NCBI GenBank assembly: GCA_942159475.1
Contig: OW804097.1
Coordinates: 53,464,986 to 53,528,985 of the forward strand
Direction: 5' to 3'
Origin: Sthenelais limicola
Taxonomy: Eukaryota; Annelida; Polychaeta; Phyllodocida; Sigalionidae
Length of the DNA stretch: 64,000 nt
A program made the position numbers and the translations under genes. Below, piece after piece: positions 42,023 to 51,695 of the stretch; within the stretch, counting starts at the first letter, position 1; each line of letters begins with the position of its first letter. The notes under the pieces were generated by a model. It searched no databases and was not told where the DNA came from. It was given only the letters and a program-made list of their open reading frames with translations.

Positions 42023-43156
42023 TGAGCGTATTAATGGTGTGAGCGGTCGGGGGTGAGGTAGTGGCCAAGATATCAGATTGATTTGACAATTCTCCTTACA
42101 TAATTGACCTCTGCCCAGAGCATTCATATTTCTCCTAATATTCTGGGCTAATTAGCACGCCATTGGTTGGAGAAACATACTGCCAGACCCTAGTATATAT
42201 GTGGCCATTCCAATGGATTAGCATTGGGTGTTTCTTAATTTTCATCATGTATGTACATGTCTTTGCTTATTCATATGTATTAAATCTTGTTATTTCTAGC
42301 TGCTAACACCCCACTGAAGTTCTAATAGTCCCTGCATAAATTATTAGATACATTACAAGCTATTGACAACCATTGCCAATCCCATTCGGTGCTCAACTTT
42401 TTCATGGGTATGATCATGAACTACCTCCCTCTCAGCTCTCCCGCCCTTGATATAACCATATTAAATTGTTGATAAGGGTGTAAAGCAACCAATCTCACTC
42501 GCTCAACTTATCATTATGTCCTAGGGTTACCAAATAATGTAAATGATTATTGATATTTCCATGTCATGGATGTCATACGGTTCCATTCTCATTAATTAAC
42601 CCACACACTAATTATTACGTTGCAGTAACTAACATTAATCTATGAATTCCTCAACATATCTCTATGGAAAAAATTAAACCTAAACCTTTTCATGTCATTC
42701 TTATGTCTATGTACAAGCATTCACCGATATTTTATATTTTGATGCAGAGGCATACCTTCAGGGAAAAATTCTTTCGCTCTATAAACTAACAAACAGTGTT
42801 CATTAAAAGTACTGTCAACCATATCTACCAACTCAGATCTTGTGACGCTACACTTTCCCTAAAAGTATCATTAGACTTCTTTCATTCTAATGTCATATCG
42901 TCTTGTATCATGTGATAACATGTTAGTGGTCATTCTTTAGTTTTTGCTTCATTCCAGTTAGGGTAAAGGGAACTGGTCTGGGTTAAACACAACTAAGTAC
43001 GGTGTATGTCCCATGGAGGTTCCAAATGTCAGGTTTACCTAACCATTGTACTGCATGTCATATGTGCATCTGATATATATGCTAATTGGTTGGCACTTGA
43101 ATAGGTGGTTGGTTGTCATCTTGAGAAATTCGGTAGGCAAGAGGTCTAATAATGTT
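42023..43156. other. No gene recognised; one CACTA-flank fragment
   Basis: 42411-42510 matches 48605-48700 (CTCTCAGCTCTCCCGCCCTT and ATAACCATATTAAAT), which lies upstream of the CACTA transposase. The rest is anonymous. Confidence 0.4.
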
Positions 43157-43399
43157 TATGCGTCAGATTTTCAGAAAATGTACAATTGGCAGCCATACAT
43201 ATTTAGGAAATTCTGCTAAATTAGACAGAAAAATGATGAATATCGGGTATATCTGAGTATATTTGATATCGCATTGATTTAAAGTATCAGTTCTGTTATG
43301 TTAAACTGCATTTTGAAGCTCATTTTTGTCTTAAATGTGGGCTACTTGAGAGGATTGGTGAAGGCGAATTGTACATTTTCTGAGAATCTGACCCTTATA
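43157..43399. mobile_element. MITE family M1, copy 2 (inverted)
   Basis: The same TIRs as 39755-39999 with two or three changes. The interior is the reverse complement of copy 1 (for example CAGTTCTGTTATGTTAAACT against its complement). Confidence 0.85.
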
Positions 43400-43647
43400 G
43401 TGGTTCTTCAACATTAAAACAAGTACCATACTAAATCAAAAATGCCTTTGTACCAATACCAGGTGCTATGTATTTACAAGGTCCATGAGCATTTCCACCA
43501 ATTGGTCTTCATTGGGCTAACCCAAGCTGAACATTCTCAATTTCTTAAACTGCTTCTAGTGATCTTTTTTCGCAACTTTCCTACTTTTTCTTACTTTGGC
43601 ACCTAGTATTCCAAAGTATGAACAGGTATCCGATCAGATTTATTCAT
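43400..43647. other. No gene recognised
   Basis: Non-coding DNA between the MITE and the B2 repeat of the next YR element. Confidence 0.4.
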
Positions 43648-43714
43648 AATTACCAACAAAGACAGATTGCCCGTAAAAATTTTCTGTTTATTTCTGAGCG
43701 GGTAAAACAAATCA
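43648..43714 (-). repeat. B2 split direct repeat
   Basis: A 67-bp copy of 43948-44014. Confidence 0.9.
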
Positions 43715-43793
43715 TAGTGCATAGTACATTTATGGTATCATGTAATGACATTGTTAAAATTGGATAAGATGAGAATTAGGGTTGGTGGGTGGG

Positions 43794-43951
43794 TGAAACA
43801 ACCTTTCCCTTTCAAAGTGTGTGCTCAAGTGAGAGCGGTATGGCCGGTGCAGCGAGACCGGGGAGAGCAAGCTATACTCTTACATAACAACTTGATTGCT
43901 AGTGCTGTCGGTTTGTTTACAATTACAGCTAATCTCCATTACCATACAATT
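43794..43951 (-). repeat. A2 split direct repeat
   Basis: A 158-bp copy of 48094-48251. Confidence 0.9.
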
Positions 43952-44014
43952 ACCAACAAAGACAGATTGCCCGTAAAAATTTTCTGTTTATTTCTGAGCG
44001 GGTAAAACAAATCA
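43948..44014 (-). repeat. B1 split direct repeat
   Basis: Overlaps A2 by AATT. The stop codon of the YR gene lies at its inner edge (44012-44014). Confidence 0.9.
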
Positions 44015-44851
44015 GTGCCAAGAGGTTGTAAGTTGTTTTAAGCTATTCGCAGCTTCTGTATTTTGATGGGGGAGATATAAGTCTACCGCTCTGGAAGACC
44101 AGAGACCTTGGGCCATTATGCCCTCCACCGAGACGCCGGCCTTCGCGCATAAATGCGCTCCAGTCCTGCGCAACGAGTGGGTACTGAAAGTAGAGGCCTT
44201 ACTTGAATTCGTGGCTCTAAGTGCCGAGCGAATTATGCTAGTGAACAACGTGGCGCTAATTGGCTTTCCCGTCTGGGGGCATATAAATATTGGTTGAGAA
44301 GACTCATCTGGAAATATGTTTATAGCTCTTATTGTAGCTTTCACTGGACATAATTGTTCATTCGTAGCTCGAGCAATAGGAATAGTTTTCGTAACCGAAG
44401 TAGTCTTTGAAGACCGCACCTCCACCAACATATACTTTTCATTGAAGTGTAAGTCCGAACGTAGGACCAAGTGATGTGCATTCTCTGTCAATAAGAAGTT
44501 TGATTGACGTAGCAATGTAAAAATACCAAATAAGAAAGCAGCCGCCACAACGTCTGCTTGGGCTGAAGTATTTCTCAAGTTAGTTACAACTGCAGCAATT
44601 TCAGACAACGAGAGCGCAGGGGCCCTGGAACATTCATGCGTAGAAGATCTAACCACAGCTCTTAGCATATTCTTTATAGCGACATGCTGAAATAACAATA
44701 CATTCACATTTTGATCAGACAAGAAAGATTTCGCCCCCGAGAGATAGTTTTTAACTGATTGAGGCGAAGCGAATGAGTTTTGTAAGAAACGTATGTACAT
44801 TAGGATATCAGCTATCATAGGATTATTCCAATCACGGTTATATGACAACAT
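44012..44851 (-). CDS. Tyrosine recombinase of the PAT-type element
   Basis: A 279-aa frame from its first ATG. Catalytic set: FTLLRQSNF (R115), THSLRRTGAHL (H225, R228) and GLWSSRAVDLYLP (W251, Y259). The N-terminal SAM-like DNA-binding domain is cut by this ATG. The frame stays open and plausible upstream to about 44990 (QASETYAKCHANG, then KVNKDRQSKAYLSF), without an ATG, overlapping the end of the RT frame. The full recombinase therefore probably comes from a frameshift at the RT-YR overlap or from a non-ATG start. It integrates the circular DNA at a short core. Confidence 0.9.
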   Translation of the reverse strand: MLSYNRDWNNPMIADILMYIRFLQNSFASPQSVKNYLSGAKSFLSDQNVNVLLFQHVAIKNMLRAVVRSSTHECSRAPALSLSEIAAVVTNLRNTSAQADVVAAAFLFGIFTLLRQSNFLLTENAHHLVLRSDLHFNEKYMLVEVRSSKTTSVTKTIPIARATNEQLCPVKATIRAINIFPDESSQPIFICPQTGKPISATLFTSIIRSALRATNSSKASTFSTHSLRRTGAHLCAKAGVSVEGIMAQGLWSSRAVDLYLPHQNTEAANSLKQLTTSWH

Positions 44852-44967
44852 AAAGGATAAATATGCTTTTGATTGTCGATCTTTGTTGACCTTGGTACCA
44901 TTAGCGTGACATTTTGCATATGTTTCAGATGCCTGGACATACAGTTTCGTGCCGGAGTATTCTGAAA

Positions 44968-46848
44968 TTACAATGAATCGTTTAGCACATCAGATATATC
45001 AACAGGATCTATTTCTTTCAAATTTTTCTCTAATACCAGTTCATTGGCTACCAGTCTGAGACGATTATTTATCTTTCGCCTACTCAGTGCGTCGGCCAGG
45101 ATCAGCGTCTCTCCGGGCGCGTGCTTGACACGTATTGTTAGCTCCTTAGACACGGCGAACATGGCGAGCTCTCTAGAGCACGCCGCTAGCACGGGGTCTT
45201 TAGTGCGCCCGCTCATCAAGACATGGGCGGCGGCAGAGTTATCGGTAGTGACCTCCAGAATAGCGTCTCTTAGATCACCAGGGCACAGAGACTTCACTGC
45301 TATAATTATATTTAATGCCTCAAGCCTTGATATATGGTGCTGACTCCACGTTCCGTCGAACACGATGCTGTAATAGTGTTTGGTGGAGAAACCTCCTCCT
45401 CCCTCTAGACATGCATCACATTCTACGGCGAAAATCTCGCCGTCAGGTTCGATCAGCATTTTCTTGTTCAGGACTTTCGCGCATTTTAGAAACCAGGCTA
45501 TGTCTTTGCGCATCTCCTTTCCGACCCGCCTGCAGGCGTCAGTTGGGGTAGCCCGTATTTGATCTAATATTCGACTTAGGAATTTTCTTGCATGGGCCAC
45601 GCAATTGCTAATATGTGCCAACTTTCCGGCCATACTTTGTAGCTGGCGCCTATTAGCGAACGTCTTTGTAAGCCACTCAGTTGCTTCTGATATGACTGCG
45701 TCGAGTTTACATTCTGGTATGCTTATTGTTTGTTCGATCGTGTTAATTTCATACCCAAGAAATTCCATTATGTTATTGGGAGGAGCTGATTTATCTTGCG
45801 CTATCACTACCCCTAGTTCTCTGCATATTTGGTGGAACCTTTGGAATGCCTGTTGTGCTTTTTCTTTGTTGTTTTCTGCGCCTGCGAAATCATCCACATA
45901 TGCCAGAATTGTGAAACCCTCTTTTACCATTAGGTGGCGGAGTGCCTCTGAGACTCTTTGTTGTGCAGCGCCCGAGGCGCGACAGCCAAAGGAAGGGCAG
46001 ATGTCTATGTATATCTTTCCTTTGTGTTTTATTCCTAAGAGGGGATATGCGAGAGGGTCCACCCTCAGTTGCCTATACGCCCGCTCCAGGTCTACTTTCC
46101 ACATATAGGCCCGTGGGCCTTTGTGTTTGGCTTCTAATGCTAGGTCTAGGGCCGATGGGAGTTTGTATTCTATGTTTCTACCCTCGAAATTATTTTTCTG
46201 TATGCCTGCATTCACTCCTTCGCCTTCAGGGTAAGATAAGTCAACTATTATGCGCCTTTTTAGTGTGTCTTTCTTAGGTCTTGTTAGTATAGGGCTTATC
46301 TGAGTCCAGGGCTCGAAAGGGGGTTTTTCAAATGGGCCTATTAGGGCTTTGTGCCCCACCTCTGTTTCTATGAATTTCGACACTTGATCTGAATATTCTA
46401 ATGCTGATTTATGATTCTGTTCTGAAGATTTTGGGAGTTTCTCGCTAGTGTATGATATTGGCCATCCATATTTCAGATAGTCTACTATCTCTCTATCGTG
46501 AAAGTCGTACAGAACTTCTTTCCATTTTTCAGTGTGCATGGCAGATGGAATTTCAATCCTAGCGCCTAAGTAGTTGGGAATGTTACAATCACGTACAGCT
46601 TGATAAGTGTTTATGTGGGTGGGGGCTATCTCTCTGGCCGTTTGACTTGCATGCGGCCAGATGCGCTTGATAGTTGACATGTAACCCCAGGGGCCGATTG
46701 GGGCTTCATGTGAAACGATTATCTGCGCGCGCTCGACGCGTGGTTCGGGCGATGGCGTGCTGCGTACTGGGCTGTTCTGTGTCGAGGTTTCGCCAACATC
46801 GTAACATTTGGGCGTGTGATATATGCTATGTTCAGGGTATTCCGGCAT
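44968..46848 (-). CDS. RT-RNase H of the PAT-type element
   Basis: A 626-aa intact frame. The N-terminus (1-180) is a variable extension including KWKEVLYDFHDREIVDYLKYG, found in DIRS-group proteins. RT palm: RRIIVDLSYPEGEGVN, WKVDLERAYRQL (D253), PSFGCRASGAAQ and LAYVDDFAG (D319, D320), then FLGYEINTIEQTISIP and thumb helices. RNase H: FAVECDACLEGGGGF (D), RLEALNIIIAV (E), VTTDNSAAAHVL (D) and LADALSRRK (D). All catalytic residues are present. The gene starts 75 bp after gag ends. Confidence 0.93.
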   Translation of the reverse strand: MPEYPEHSIYHTPKCYDVGETSTQNSPVRSTPSPEPRVERAQIIVSHEAPIGPWGYMSTIKRIWPHASQTAREIAPTHINTYQAVRDCNIPNYLGARIEIPSAMHTEKWKEVLYDFHDREIVDYLKYGWPISYTSEKLPKSSEQNHKSALEYSDQVSKFIETEVGHKALIGPFEKPPFEPWTQISPILTRPKKDTLKRRIIVDLSYPEGEGVNAGIQKNNFEGRNIEYKLPSALDLALEAKHKGPRAYMWKVDLERAYRQLRVDPLAYPLLGIKHKGKIYIDICPSFGCRASGAAQQRVSEALRHLMVKEGFTILAYVDDFAGAENNKEKAQQAFQRFHQICRELGVVIAQDKSAPPNNIMEFLGYEINTIEQTISIPECKLDAVISEATEWLTKTFANRRQLQSMAGKLAHISNCVAHARKFLSRILDQIRATPTDACRRVGKEMRKDIAWFLKCAKVLNKKMLIEPDGEIFAVECDACLEGGGGFSTKHYYSIVFDGTWSQHHISRLEALNIIIAVKSLCPGDLRDAILEVTTDNSAAAHVLMSGRTKDPVLAACSRELAMFAVSKELTIRVKHAPGETLILADALSRRKINNRLRLVANELVLEKNLKEIDPVDISDVLNDSL

Positions 46849-46922
46849 GGTGTGCTTGCTGTGTGCAGTAATTGGGTTTTCGCTATATTCAGATTTCGTG
46901 GGTCGGGCAGGATCTATGTTAT

Positions 46923-48035
46923 CTACTGGTCCGGCGCCGACCCTTGGTCGTTTCCCGCTTGTTTCTTTTTCTCGTTTTTGAACTTTTTATTTCTGCATTC
47001 CTTTTCAGGGTGCTTCAAGAAACTGCATTTTGTATATATGCAGTGAGCGCAGATGTGTAGGTGACGGTAGCCGTTCACTATGTGATCGCTATTGCTTGAG
47101 CATGTGCCTTGGTTGAAAAGCCTGCACGGTGGCCCGGCTTTGGCAGCTGATATTTCGCTAGACATGTGATATTCGCGTTTGTCGTCTCTGTTTGATTTAT
47201 TGTCTTTGTCTGAGGAGCTACTATTTGGAACATTAACTTGTGATAATTTCAGACGGAGCATCTCTATACGTGCTGCTTGATACCATTCAAGTCTTCCCTC
47301 GGAAATGCGCGAGCAAATTTCTTCGGACCAAGTCCTAACATTTTCAAAGTCATATATCATTGCGTCTTCTGCGATTTGCTCTATATGTTCGATTATTGCC
47401 GCGCGTGTCTTTCCCTCGTGCGTTCTAGCTACCTGAAACATTCCCCAAATGTATTCTGAAACCTTTAGCTCGCCCAGAGTCGTTTTATTGCGCCTTTTAC
47501 CGCGAACCACGTGAGCGTTTGCAAAAAATCGTTTACCTTTCGCTGCTTGACCCATGGGATTAAGTGACGCCGTCAGGATTTCGCTGACCCTCTTTTGGAG
47601 ATCCTCGTCGTCTGCCGTGTCTACGAGTGACGTGGGTAGTTCCCAATCCGACCATGGATTGGTTTTAGGCTCGTTGAACCTTCGGTCCAAGCTTCCAGTC
47701 CTTTCATTCTCTTTCTCTATGCCCCATAGATAGTCTTTCTGCTGTCGGCCCTTCGAGGCTTTGGGTGGGTTAAGACTTTTACCCCGTCTCTCTGGCGTCT
47801 TCTGAACTTGCTTCTCTCTCGGCCTAGGGGAGTGAGTCTTAGGCGGTGATTGTTTGGGAGGCGAGGCCTCAGACTGAGGCATTTCTTCCGTCTCCGGCTC
47901 GGTAATTTGCTGGTTCTGCTTAGCCATGTTGCTTAGCAAGGAATGAATATCGTCCAGCTGTGATTTCATTTCAGAAATATCCTTAGCATTTTCTGCCACA
48001 TTCTCTGCCACAGTTTTCTTCTTGATTTTAGGCAT
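46923..48035 (-). CDS. gag-like protein of the PAT-type element
   Basis: The frame is open from 48170, but the likely start is the ATG at 48035, beginning MPKIKKKT; the upstream codons read into repeat A1. An N-terminal coiled coil (VAENAKDISEMKSQLDDIH) is followed by a P/S/K-rich linker. A globular middle follows (about 130-280), with SEYIWGMFQVARTHEGKTR and VRTWSEEICSRISEG. Then comes a cysteine/histidine cluster (CRLFNQGTC, HLHICAHCIYTKC, HPEKEC) and a basic tail. The cluster parallels that of the gag at 1583-2713. The function as gag is inferred from position and the cluster. Confidence 0.75.
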   Translation of the reverse strand: MPKIKKKTVAENVAENAKDISEMKSQLDDIHSLLSNMAKQNQQITEPETEEMPQSEASPPKQSPPKTHSPRPREKQVQKTPERRGKSLNPPKASKGRQQKDYLWGIEKENERTGSLDRRFNEPKTNPWSDWELPTSLVDTADDEDLQKRVSEILTASLNPMGQAAKGKRFFANAHVVRGKRRNKTTLGELKVSEYIWGMFQVARTHEGKTRAAIIEHIEQIAEDAMIYDFENVRTWSEEICSRISEGRLEWYQAARIEMLRLKLSQVNVPNSSSSDKDNKSNRDDKREYHMSSEISAAKAGPPCRLFNQGTCSSNSDHIVNGYRHLHICAHCIYTKCSFLKHPEKECRNKKFKNEKKKQAGNDQGSAPDQ

Positions 48036-48093
48036 TCTTGTGCCGGTATAGATATGGCTAGCTTGCTTAGAACTTGAGACACGACGGTCTGTC

Positions 48094-48251
48094 TGAAACA
48101 ACCTTTCCCTTTCAAAGTGTGTGCTCAAGTGAGAGCGGTATGGCCGGTGCAGCGAGACCGGGGAGAGCAAGCTATACTCTTACATAACAACTTGATTGCT
48201 AGTGCTGTCGGTTTGTTTACAATTACAGCTAATCTCCATTACCATACAATT
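48094..48251 (-). repeat. A1 split direct repeat
   Basis: The 5' end of the PAT-type element; 158 bp matching 43794-43951. Confidence 0.9.
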
Positions 48252-49052
48252 CATGTAGAAGTCCATGTAGAATTAACAAAGTTAGTATATATATTCTTAG
48301 ATATCCGATTCTTAGATTTTTTCCAAGAATGGATTTTATATTCCAAATGTGACAGCTAGTAATAAGAATAGTGTATAATTGCAATCATCTGGATGAACAT
48401 TTTTAAAAACATTAAAAAATTTAGGGTTCACCACATATGTGTTTATTCATACTTTACCAAAGATCCACAGTAATCAAATAAAAAACAGATCATGGAGTAG
48501 CCAGGGTCAAGGCTTAGTCCTGGCCACGACCATAAAGTGTGCCTTTCTGTCTCTTTTTCTGTCTCTTTTTCTGTCTCTCTACCTTCTTCTCTATCTCTAT
48601 TTCCTGGGTATGATTATAAACTGCCTACTTCTCAGCTCTCCCGCCCTTGATATAACCATATTAAATGTGTTGATAAGGGCGTAAAGCAACCAATCTCGCC
48701 CACTTACTCCCTCTCAGCTCTCCCGCCCTTGAGTTAACTATATAAATGTGTTGATATCAATCTCACGCACTCACAGCTACTCACCAGTGTCAAGGCTCAA
48801 TGGTAAAATAAGTTCAATATATATAAACTATGTTCGACTGAATATTTTGATATTTTCAGCTTTTCATTGGGACTCCCTTAACTTCTTTTTTTAGGGTCAA
48901 ATGACAACCAACTGGGGGAATTGCTCACTGTTTATTTGGTCCTATCGGGGTGAAGGACAGTTGTTTATAATTAGTTTTGGTAGTATTATTAAAATTATCC
49001 TCATGGGTGTTATATTTTTTGTTATGGCTATTTCCATGTACATTCAACAGCC
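48252..49052. other. Upstream region of the CACTA transposase
   Basis: A TCTGTCTCTTTT microsatellite lies at 48545-48600. CTCAGCTCTCCCGCCCTTGA with an AACCATATTAAATGTGTTGATA-like block occurs at 48631 and again, diverged, at 48714, about 82 bp apart. No CACTR terminus or TIR was recognised. Confidence 0.4.
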
Positions 49053-51011
49053 ATGATGAGTGGGTCAGCAAAAAAGGCTTCATACATGAGAGAGTACAGG
49101 AGAAATTTGAAGAACTATAGGATAGCAGCTATTCCAGTATCCCCAGACAGGGTCCAACGTGATACGTGCAATTATTTCCAAGAAGAAATACATGCTCTAG
49201 ATGATGATTCATCCATTATAAATGATGACACTGACGGTGTGTCTGATGACATTGACATTGATATGAATTCTGATCCAACAAATTCTGATGGGGAATCAAT
49301 TGCTCCCCCCATTGAGGATGACTGGCTAACTGCTCTTACATCAGATGATGTCCAGACAGACTTAATAAATAGCTTGGCCAAGTGGGCAGTTGAGTACAAC
49401 ATCCGTTCTCGTACGATGGGTGCTCTCCTTTCGATTTTGAGCAAATCACTTCCATTCATGCCTTTGGACCCTCGCACTGTCAAGCATACAATGCAATGTG
49501 TCAATGTTATGAGTGTTGCAGGAGGAGAGTATGTTTATATGGGTATCAAGTCAGGGCTTATAAAGTACATTGACAGTCTCCCAGAAGATGACGAAGATTG
49601 CCTTGGACTGACAATAAATGTTGATGGGATACCGATTTTCAAAAGTAAGGGGAGCCAGCTCTGGCCTATTCTAGGATCCGTGAATGGTGCTCCACCATTC
49701 GCTATCGCCCAATGGTTGGGCCCTTCGAAACCCAATGATGTGACTGCCTTCTTGACAGACTTCATGAACGAAATAGATGATCTGCAACAAAATAGTTTTG
49801 TTTATCAGGACAAAGTATTCACCGTTTGTATTAAAGCTTTTGTATGTGATGCACCGGCAAGATCATTCTTGAAGTGCACCACTGGTCACACTGGTTATAA
49901 CGCATGTGAACGATGTGAAACTATTGGTGTATATATTGGATCAGTGAGGATGCTTGACACAAATTCACAGCTTAGAACGAATGAGAAATTTGCACGTCAT
50001 ATGTATGAAGGGCACCAGCACCAAAACCTTTCACCCCTAGCAAAACCTTCCCTCCAGATACCCATGGTGAATTCGTTCATTTTGGATTACATGCATCTTG
50101 TGTGCCTTGGAGTTGTGCGACGCCTCCTGGGCAATTGGAAGGGGAAGGTGAATAATGCCGCAAAGTTAAGCAGAGCCTGTCTTAGTGCTATTTCTCTTAA
50201 CCTCCTTGAGATGCGGGAAAATGTGCCATCAATATTCCAAAGGAGACCACGGAGTCTTGATGAATTGGAATATTGGAAGGCGACCGAGTTGCGTTTTTTT
50301 CTCCTTTATGGTGGAGTAATAGCCCTGAAGGACAATATACCAGACGACCAATATGCTCACTTTACGTCACTCTGTGTAGCTATGAGGGTTCTGCTCTCAC
50401 CATCTGCTGTCCAAGATCAGAACAAAGTGGAATATGCCCGGAATCTATTGAGATCATTTGTGACTGAGTCTGTAAGACTGTATGGACCAGAGTTTGTGAC
50501 ATACAATGTACACAGTCTTATTCACATCGCTGATGATGTACAGTATCATAGAACTGCACTTGACAGCTTGAGTGCATTCAAGTTCGAAAATTACTTGGGC
50601 AAACTGAAGTCTTTGGTCCATAGTGCTGTCATGCCCATCAGACAGATTGTAAAAAGACTGGATGAGTATGAGAAAATCATGCCATCACAAGTAAAGCCAA
50701 AATCATCTCAAATATCAACGAAATTACGCGACAGTGTCTACATCTTGGCAAGTGGACAGTATGCCATTGTTAAAGATGTTATGGCAAACAACAGGGTAGT
50801 AGTTAAAGTGGTCCCATTTGAGAGAGCCAATGAGTGGTTTGATTTACCAGGACCATCCACTCGGTTTCATATATGTTATGTAAACTCACTTACTCATATG
50901 AGGTCAAAAAATGTATCGGCAAAGGAGTTGAAGTCCCAAGGGATTATGCTGCCTGTTACAAGTCTTGAAGGCGGCTACGTATTCCTGCCAATAATCCATA
51001 CTGAGAAATGA
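49053..51011 (+). CDS. EnSpm/CACTA-family transposase
   Basis: An intact 652-aa frame from the first ATG. The N-terminus is basic (KKASYMREYRRNLKNYR), then an acidic stretch (about 48-100). The catalytic core has LTINVDGIPIFKSKG (D191), FVCDAPARSFLKC (D266), GHTGYNACERC (C285-x2-C288, the CxxC of CMC-superfamily transposases) and FILDYMHLVCLG (D345, H348, the M-H motif). Later come YNVHSLIHIADDV and AFKFENYLGKLK, like the C-terminal domain of Tnp2-type proteins. It would cut and paste the transposon. The frame is undamaged. Parts of it are copied at 55978-56435. Confidence 0.88.
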   Translation: MMSGSAKKASYMREYRRNLKNYRIAAIPVSPDRVQRDTCNYFQEEIHALDDDSSIINDDTDGVSDDIDIDMNSDPTNSDGESIAPPIEDDWLTALTSDDVQTDLINSLAKWAVEYNIRSRTMGALLSILSKSLPFMPLDPRTVKHTMQCVNVMSVAGGEYVYMGIKSGLIKYIDSLPEDDEDCLGLTINVDGIPIFKSKGSQLWPILGSVNGAPPFAIAQWLGPSKPNDVTAFLTDFMNEIDDLQQNSFVYQDKVFTVCIKAFVCDAPARSFLKCTTGHTGYNACERCETIGVYIGSVRMLDTNSQLRTNEKFARHMYEGHQHQNLSPLAKPSLQIPMVNSFILDYMHLVCLGVVRRLLGNWKGKVNNAAKLSRACLSAISLNLLEMRENVPSIFQRRPRSLDELEYWKATELRFFLLYGGVIALKDNIPDDQYAHFTSLCVAMRVLLSPSAVQDQNKVEYARNLLRSFVTESVRLYGPEFVTYNVHSLIHIADDVQYHRTALDSLSAFKFENYLGKLKSLVHSAVMPIRQIVKRLDEYEKIMPSQVKPKSSQISTKLRDSVYILASGQYAIVKDVMANNRVVVKVVPFERANEWFDLPGPSTRFHICYVNSLTHMRSKNVSAKELKSQGIMLPVTSLEGGYVFLPIIHTEK

Positions 51012-51695
51012 AGTTATGTATTCTTATGGTTCTGCTCTCACCATCAGTCACAAATTATCTCAATAGATTCCGGCCTATAATCCATACTGAGAAATGAAGT
51101 TATGTATTCTTGCCAATAATCCATACTGAGAAATCACCAGGAATTGTTTGCATTTGCTAAAAGTTTCTGTGTATGTAGTAAAAGATATCTAGTGAAATTG
51201 TGTATGTAGTAAAAGATATCTAGTGAAATATCAGTTCTAAAATATCAGTTCTAATATGCTAAATAGGAAAAAAAAAATAGGTGTGTTTCCGATTTATCTG
51301 GCTGAAAACTAGGTGGTAACTTTTTTTTTGTTAATTTTTTGTTGTTGGAAACCACCTCCCAGGAACTGAAAAAAATGTCTTTTTCATAACAATAGTTGCT
51401 TTGAACATGGGAAATATGCTTTTTGACAGTTTCGGGTTAGGAAAATGTGTTTTTTCCTGCTTCCAAAATCAAAAAAAAAGTAAGATATGATAGGGAAAAA
51501 TCAGGTATGCAAAAAAATGTTTAGGTAGGGTAAGGTTTTTCTAGGTGCGAGGGGGGGGGGGGGGGGGGGAATCGGAAACCCACCTATTTTTTTTGGCCAT
51601 ACTATTTATTAAATGTGTAAAAGTCTTATTTAGTGTTATTTCTTACTGCATTAAATTATTTAATGCATAATTATGTATCTTTATTTTGTAGGTAA
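51012..51695. other. Intergenic spacer with repeats and poly-G
   Basis: ATCCATACTGAGAAATGAAG is repeated at the transposase 3' end and at ~51077. GTGTATGTAGTAAAAGATAT occurs twice (51171, 51200). A poly-G run of about 20 bases lies at 51550-51569. A T-rich stretch and TTTGTAG precede the next start codon. Confidence 0.5.

Larger units (their letters stand above)
43648..48251 (-). mobile_element. PAT/Ngaro-type YR retrotransposon, well preserved
   Basis: Minus-strand order: A1 (48094-48251), gag, RT-RNase H, YR, B1 (43948-44014), A2 (43794-43951), B2 (43648-43714). A1 to A2 has a constant offset of 4300, and B1 to B2 one of 300. A2 and B1 overlap in AATT, which is also present at both outer ends, so AATT (within CAATTA at the A2/B1 junction) is the likely recombination core. 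All three proteins have intact catalytic motifs and no internal stop. This is the best candidate in the window for an active copy. Confidence 0.9.
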
